Positions 59,950 to 64,000 of a stretch of 64,000 nt of DNA are shown here, in pieces; within the stretch, counting starts at the first letter, position 1; every line of letters begins with the position of its first letter. Both the position numbers and the translations under genes were made by a program. Origin of the DNA: Mycolicibacterium fortuitum subsp. fortuitum (GTDB lineage: Bacteria > Actinomycetota > Actinomycetes > Mycobacteriales > Mycobacteriaceae); the NCBI RefSeq assembly GCF_022179545.1, contig NZ_AP025518.1:4774001-4838000 (forward strand), read 5' to 3'. The notes beneath the pieces were generated by a model that worked only from the letters and a program-made list of their open reading frames with translations, did no database searches and was not told the DNA's origin.

Positions 59950-60999
59950 GTGACAGAAAACGAGGACGTCCTAGTAAGTGTCCGCAACGGCGTCGGGATC
60001 CTCACGCTCAACCGGCCCAAGGCCATCAATTCGCTCAACGATGCGATGGTCGCCGGCATGTCCGAGGCGCTGCACGCCTGGGCGAGCGACGAGTCGGTTC
60101 ACACCGTCCTGTTGACCGGTTCCGGCGAACGCGGCCTGTGCGCGGGCGGTGACGTGGTGGCGCTCTATCACAGCGCGAAAGCAGGCGGCGCGGACGCGCG
60201 CCGGTTCTGGTACGACGAATACCTCCTGAACGCCTACATCGGTAGTTATCCGAAGCCGTACGTGGCCCTGATGGACGGCATCGTGATGGGTGGCGGCGTC
60301 GGTGTCGCCGCCCACGGCAACATCCGCGTGGCGACCGACACCACCAAGATGGCGATGCCAGAGGTCGGCATCGGCTTCATCCCCGACGTCGGCGGCACCT
60401 ACCTGCTGTCGCGCGCCCCCGGAGCGCTCGGCCTGCATGCCGCACTGACGGGCGCACCGTTCTCAGGAGCCGACGCGATCGCCATGGGCTTCGCCGATCA
60501 CTATGTGCCGCACGACAAGCTGGCCGACTTCACCGAGTCCGTCATCGTCGGCGGCGTCGAGAACGCCCTGGCGACCTACGCCATCGAGCCGCCCGCGAGC
60601 GCCCTGCTGGAGCAGCGCGACTGGATCGACGAGTGCTACTCCGGCGACACCGTGACAGACATCCTCGCCGCGCTGGCCGGTCACGACGCCACCGCCGCCC
60701 AAGATGCCGCGAAGCTCATCGCCACCCGCTCCCCCGTCGCCCTGGCCGTGACGCTGGAAGCGGTACGCCGGGCCGGCAAGCTGGCGACACTGGAGGATGT
60801 GCTGCAGCAGGAGTACCGGACCTCGTGCGCATCGGTGAAATCACATGATTTCGTCGAGGGCATCCGCGCGCAGCTCGTCGACAAGGACCGCAACCCGCAG
60901 TGGTCCCCCGACTCGATCGAAGCGGTCACCGCCGCCGACGTCGACGCGTACTTCGTTCCGGCCGATCCCGATCTGACCTTCCAGGAGGACAACCAATGA
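59950..60999 (+). CDS. echA9: Enoyl-CoA hydratase/isomerase family, HIBYL-CoA hydrolase type
   Basis: A 349-residue crotonase-fold enzyme of the 3-hydroxyisobutyryl-CoA hydrolase subfamily, longer than ordinary hydratases. Landmarks are [34 protein letters not shown] (oxyanion hole), [31 protein letters not shown] (catalytic Glu) and a C-terminal [13 protein letters not shown] and [26 protein letters not shown]. It probably hydrolyses 3-hydroxyisobutyryl-CoA in valine degradation. The GTG at 59950 is leaderless. Its TGA overlaps the echA8 start. It corresponds to Rv1071c. Confidence 0.9.
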   Translation: MTENEDVLVSVRNGVGILTLNRPKAINSLNDAMVAGMSEALHAWASDESVHTVLLTGSGERGLCAGGDVVALYHSAKAGGADARRFWYDEYLLNAYIGSYPKPYVALMDGIVMGGGVGVAAHGNIRVATDTTKMAMPEVGIGFIPDVGGTYLLSRAPGALGLHAALTGAPFSGADAIAMGFADHYVPHDKLADFTESVIVGGVENALATYAIEPPASALLEQRDWIDECYSGDTVTDILAALAGHDATAAQDAAKLIATRSPVALAVTLEAVRRAGKLATLEDVLQQEYRTSCASVKSHDFVEGIRAQLVDKDRNPQWSPDSIEAVTAADVDAYFVPADPDLTFQEDNQ

Positions 61000-61772
61000 G
61001 TGAATTCGAGACGATTCTGGTGACCCGCACCGACCGGGTCGCCACCATCACGCTGAACCGGCCCACGGCGCTCAACGCGCTCAACAGTCAGGTGATGACC
61101 GAAGTCACCACGGCCGCAGCAGAACTCGACAACGATCCGGGCATCGGCGCGATCATCGTCACCGGTAACGAGAAGGCGTTCGCCGCCGGCGCCGACATCA
61201 AGGAAATGGCTGACCTGTCGTTCGCCGACGTGTACTCGGCGGACTTCTTCGAGCTGTGGTCGAAGTTCGCCGCCACCCGCACCCCCACCATCGCCGCAGT
61301 CGCCGGATACGCACTGGGCGGCGGCTGCGAGCTGGCGATGATGTGCGACATCCTGATCGCCGCTGATTCGGCGAAGTTCGGTCAGCCCGAGATCAAGTTG
61401 GGTGTGCTTCCGGGTATGGGCGGCAGCCAGCGCTTGACCCGCGCGATCGGCAAGGCCAAGGCGATGGACCTGATCCTCACCGGCCGCACCATCGACGCCA
61501 TCGAGGCCGAGCGCGCCGGCCTGGTGTCGCGCCTGGTGCCTGCGGACTCGCTGATCGACGAGGCCCTGGCCGTGGCCGCGACCATCGCCGGGATGTCGCT
61601 GTCTGCCTCGCGGATGGCCAAGGAAGCGGTCAACCGCGCCTTCGAGTCCTCTCTCGCCGAAGGACTGCTCTACGAGCGCAGGCTGTTCCACTCGGCCTTC
61701 GCCACCGCGGACCAGAAGGAAGGCATGGCCGCCTTCTCGGAGAAGCGCGCCGCGAACTTCACCCATCGTTAA
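60996..61772 (+). CDS. echA8: Enoyl-CoA hydratase EchA8
   Basis: A 258-residue crotonase-type hydratase. It shows [36 protein letters not shown], the first catalytic Glu in [13 protein letters not shown] and the second in [20 protein letters not shown]. It hydrates trans-2-enoyl-CoA in beta-oxidation. The ATGA overlap with echA9 shows coupled translation, and the hydrolase gene starts 10 bases later. Corresponds to Rv1070c. Confidence 0.95.
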   Translation: MSEFETILVTRTDRVATITLNRPTALNALNSQVMTEVTTAAAELDNDPGIGAIIVTGNEKAFAAGADIKEMADLSFADVYSADFFELWSKFAATRTPTIAAVAGYALGGGCELAMMCDILIAADSAKFGQPEIKLGVLPGMGGSQRLTRAIGKAKAMDLILTGRTIDAIEAERAGLVSRLVPADSLIDEALAVAATIAGMSLSASRMAKEAVNRAFESSLAEGLLYERRLFHSAFATADQKEGMAAFSEKRAANFTHR

Positions 61773-61781
61773 GGTCGACGG

Positions 61782-63482
61782 GTGACCGAGACCGCCGAAC
61801 CCGAGGCCGACGCACTCGAAGTCCCGCCAGGTGAAGCAGACAAGCCTGTCTGGTGGGCCCGTCATTACACGTTCTTCGGGACGGCGGTCGGTCTGGTGTT
61901 CGTCTGGTTCTCGCTGACGCCGTCGCTGCTGCCCCGCGGTCCGCTGTTTCAGGGCCTGGTCAGCGGCGCGGCGGGTGCGACCGGCTACGGGATCGGCGTT
62001 TTCGGGGTGTGGCTGGTGCGCTACATGCGTTCGGTGGAAACCAGTCCGCGGGCACCGAAGTGGGCGTGGCTGTCCCTGCTGGTCATCGGCGTCATCGGCC
62101 AGGTCCTGATGATCATCTACTTTCACGTCTGGCAGGACGAGATCCGCGACTTCATGGGCGTTCCGCGACTGACGTTCTGGGATCACCCGCTGACCGCGGT
62201 CCTGTCGCTCGTGGTGCTCTTCGCGTTCGTAGAGGTGGGCCAGCTGATCCGCAGGCTGGTTCGTTACCTGGACCTCAAGCTGGATCGCTTTCTGCCGCCG
62301 CGGGTTTCGGCTGTGGTGGTGGTCGCCCTGCTGCTGGCGTTGAGCATCGCATTGCTGAACGGTGTGGTGGTCCGGGTCGCGATGAGCACCATCAATCGCA
62401 CATTCGCCGCCGTCAACGACGAGACTGATCCTGACTTCGCCGCCCCGACCTCGGTGCTGCGCTCGGGTGGCCCGCAATCGTTGGCCAGCTGGGAATCGCT
62501 GGGCCACCAGGGGCGGGTGTTCGTCTCGGCAGGCCCTACGGTGCAGCAACTTTCGCGGTTCAGCGGCAAGCCCGCGGTCGAACCGATCCGCGCTTACGCG
62601 GGTCTGCACTCAGCTGACGGCATCAAGGCCACCGCGGCCCTGGCCGCCAGAGAGTTACAGCGCACCGGTGGGCTGAACCGAGCTGTGGTCGCGGTGGCGA
62701 CCACGACGGGCACGGGCTGGATCAACGAGGCCGAGGCCTCCGCGCTGGAGTACATGTACAACGGCAACACCGCGATCGTGTCGATGCAGTACTCGTTCCT
62801 GCCCAGCTGGCTGTCGTTCCTGGTCGACCAGGAGAACGCGCGGCAGGCCGGGCAGGCGTTGTTCGAGGCCGTCGACGCGCTGGTCCGGGCGATGCCGGAG
62901 GACAAGCGGCCCAAGCTGGTGGTGTTCGGCGAAAGCCTGGGATCGTTCGGCGGTGAGGCGCCGTTCTTGTCGCTGAACAATCTGGTGGCCCGCACCGACG
63001 GCGCGCTGTTCTCGGGGCCGACGTTCAAGAACACCATCTGGACGACGCTGACGCGGGAACGCGATGCCGGGTCGCCGGAGTGGTTGCCGATCTACGACGA
63101 CGGGCAGAATGTGCGGTTCGTCGCGAAAGCCGAGAACTTGAACCGGCCAGACGCGCAGTGGGGCCATCCCCGCGCGGTGTACCTGCAGCACGCATCGGAT
63201 CCGATCTCGTGGTGGACGCCTGATCTGCTGTTCGCCAAGCCGGACTGGTTGCGTGAGCCACGAGGGTATGACGTGTCCCGCCGCATGGAGTGGATTCCGG
63301 TGGTGACGTTCCTTCAGGTCTCGGCGGACATGGCCGTGGCGGTCGACGTGCCCGACGGGCACGGCCACGTCTACGTCCAGAATGTCGCCGACGCCTGGGC
63401 CGCGGTGCTGCAGCCGCCCGGTTGGACGCCGGAGATGACCGCGAAACTGCGTCCGATGCTGTCGAGCAACGAAAACGCCTGA
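61782..63482 (+). CDS. Membrane alpha/beta-hydrolase (Abhydrolase_9-type, Rv1069c-like)
   Basis: A 566-residue protein. The N-terminal about 210 residues contain four or five hydrophobic segments (HYTFFGTAVGLVFVWFSLTPSLLPRGPLFQGLVSGAAG and more). The soluble C-terminal part carries FGESLGSFGG, a Ser-nucleophile elbow near residue 386, and HASDPISWWTPDLLF and VPDGHGHVYVQNVADAW for the other catalytic residues. Family function is unknown; in mycobacteria it accompanies echA8-echA9. GTG at 61782 starts 10 bases after echA8. Confidence 0.83.
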   Translation: MTETAEPEADALEVPPGEADKPVWWARHYTFFGTAVGLVFVWFSLTPSLLPRGPLFQGLVSGAAGATGYGIGVFGVWLVRYMRSVETSPRAPKWAWLSLLVIGVIGQVLMIIYFHVWQDEIRDFMGVPRLTFWDHPLTAVLSLVVLFAFVEVGQLIRRLVRYLDLKLDRFLPPRVSAVVVVALLLALSIALLNGVVVRVAMSTINRTFAAVNDETDPDFAAPTSVLRSGGPQSLASWESLGHQGRVFVSAGPTVQQLSRFSGKPAVEPIRAYAGLHSADGIKATAALAARELQRTGGLNRAVVAVATTTGTGWINEAEASALEYMYNGNTAIVSMQYSFLPSWLSFLVDQENARQAGQALFEAVDALVRAMPEDKRPKLVVFGESLGSFGGEAPFLSLNNLVARTDGALFSGPTFKNTIWTTLTRERDAGSPEWLPIYDDGQNVRFVAKAENLNRPDAQWGHPRAVYLQHASDPISWWTPDLLFAKPDWLREPRGYDVSRRMEWIPVVTFLQVSADMAVAVDVPDGHGHVYVQNVADAWAAVLQPPGWTPEMTAKLRPMLSSNENA

Positions 63483-63491
63483 GCCGAAACC

Positions 63492-63860
63492 TCAGACGTG
63501 ACCGGCGGCCACCAAGGCGTGATACCCGCCGACTACGTCGGTCGACCGGTGCAGGCCGAGGTCGACGAGCGCGGCCGCAGCCAGGCTTGAGGTGTAGCCC
63601 TCCGAGCACAGGATCACCCAGTAGACGTCGTCGTCGACGGCCTGCGGGATCCGCGCGTCGCTGGTCGGGTCGCAACGCCATTCCAGGACGTTGCGTTCGA
63701 TGACCAGCGCTCCCGGCACTGATCCTTCGGCGGCACGCTGGGCGGCCGGGCGGATGTCGACCAGGACGGCGCCGGCTTCCAGCGCCTCGGGCAGTTCTGC
63801 GGCGGGCAGCCGCCGAAACCGGGTACGGGCCTGCTCCAGCACGGTGTCGATGCGGCTCAT
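63492..63860 (-). CDS. Rhodanese-like sulfurtransferase (Rv1066-like)
   Basis: A 122-residue single rhodanese domain. LEAGAVLVDIRPAAQRAAEGSVPGALVIERNVLEWR is the typical N-terminal strand and helix, and the active-site loop is LCSEGYTSSLAAAALVDLGL with catalytic Cys. It transfers sulfur or acts in thiol metabolism. The ATG at 63860 is favoured over the ATG at 63866, because GGAAGG directly abuts the latter and sits at proper spacing for the former. Its gene follows the cysteine dioxygenase gene with overlap of reading frames. Confidence 0.88.
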   Translation of the reverse strand: MSRIDTVLEQARTRFRRLPAAELPEALEAGAVLVDIRPAAQRAAEGSVPGALVIERNVLEWRCDPTSDARIPQAVDDDVYWVILCSEGYTSSLAAAALVDLGLHRSTDVVGGYHALVAAGHV

Positions 63861-63862
63861 GG

Positions 63863-64000
63863 TCATCCTTCCGGCGCGTCGGTGAGCTCGGTGCGGTTGC
63901 GGCGCAACGTGTTCTGCGGCGTCACTTCGTAGTAGGACATCGCGGTCAGCGGCGGCGAATATGCGTGCACGCTCAGTGTCGGACCGGAAACGGCGGCAGG
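63863..64000 (-). CDS. Cysteine dioxygenase, C-terminal end (partial)
   Basis: The right edge cuts an open frame that ends here; 45 C-terminal residues are visible. VHAYSPPLTAMSYYEVTP resembles the end of the cupin barrel of cysteine dioxygenases (HxYSPPL with the metal-site region), and a NTLRRNRTEL tail follows. Cysteine dioxygenase oxidises cysteine to its sulfinate with iron, and a rhodanese partner is common. The frame's TGA lies 3 bases upstream of the rhodanese ATG. Identification rests on this short part only. Confidence 0.7.
   Translation of the reverse strand, partial: PAAVSGPTLSVHAYSPPLTAMSYYEVTPQNTLRRNRTELTDAPEG

Overview
The window is a high-GC chromosomal segment of a rapidly growing mycobacterium (Mycolicibacterium type). 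Two observations support this. First, gene order matches, from memory and in inverted orientation, the M. tuberculosis stretch from about Rv1112 (ychF) to Rv1066 (rhodanese). Second, several genes are embedded in the arrangement I recall from M. smegmatis, notably glpX-fum followed by a devR-devS dormancy locus. I count about 70 protein genes. I see no rRNA, tRNA, CRISPR array, insertion sequence, prophage or PE/PPE gene.

Layout. 1-6.8 kb: VOC protein, DUF1801 protein, ychF, a DUF6542 membrane protein, ispH, a lipid-droplet-type protein and xseAB. 6.8-10.3 kb: 3-beta-hydroxysteroid dehydrogenase under a probable KstR operator, then azlCD, a DUF1876 protein and a TDT-family transporter. 10.4-20.5 kb is an accessory stretch: a sulfatase / HAD phosphatase / formylglycine-generating-enzyme operon, a TetR-P450 divergent pair, a three-dehydrogenase operon behind a palindromic operator, and an AI-2E-family membrane protein. 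20.4-24.5 kb: dienelactone hydrolase, DUF4245 protein, glpX and fum. 24.5-28.9 kb: the DosR/DevR regulator locus with DosR-box-like palindromes. 29-34 kb: polysaccharide deacetylase, phoAT-phoH2, desA2 and a long-form glyA. 33.8-35.4 kb: a Pro/Tyr-rich membrane protein and two paralogous small secreted Trp/Gly-rich proteins. 35.6-43.3 kb: DUF885 peptidase-like protein, coaA, a flavin monooxygenase, uncharacterised membrane proteins and a Z-prenyl diphosphate synthase. 43.3-57.7 kb: HlyIII, a ketosteroid-isomerase-like protein, a DUF255 protein, mca, greA, metB, cbs, a lipase, a GDSL-type esterase and fadA3. 57.8-64 kb: a DUF559 protein between palindromic repeats, a Bax-inhibitor-like protein, echA9-echA8, an alpha/beta hydrolase, rhodanese and the end of a cysteine dioxygenase.

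Functional themes are sterol and lipid catabolism (3-beta-HSD, P450, SDRs, thiolase, enoyl-CoA hydratases, lipase), sulfur metabolism (metB, cbs, mca, rhodanese, cysteine dioxygenase, sulfatase) and hypoxia or redox sensing (devS, devR, USP, nitroreductase). Many genes start 6-7 nt after a TANNNT -10 hexamer, the mark of leaderless mycobacterial transcription, and this fixes several start codons. The most unusual non-coding features are a switch-like greA leader with two mutually exclusive hairpins, families of intergenic palindromes, and operators for DosR, KstR and unidentified regulators. A 44-codon phoAT-like gene overlapping phoH2 is easy to miss.
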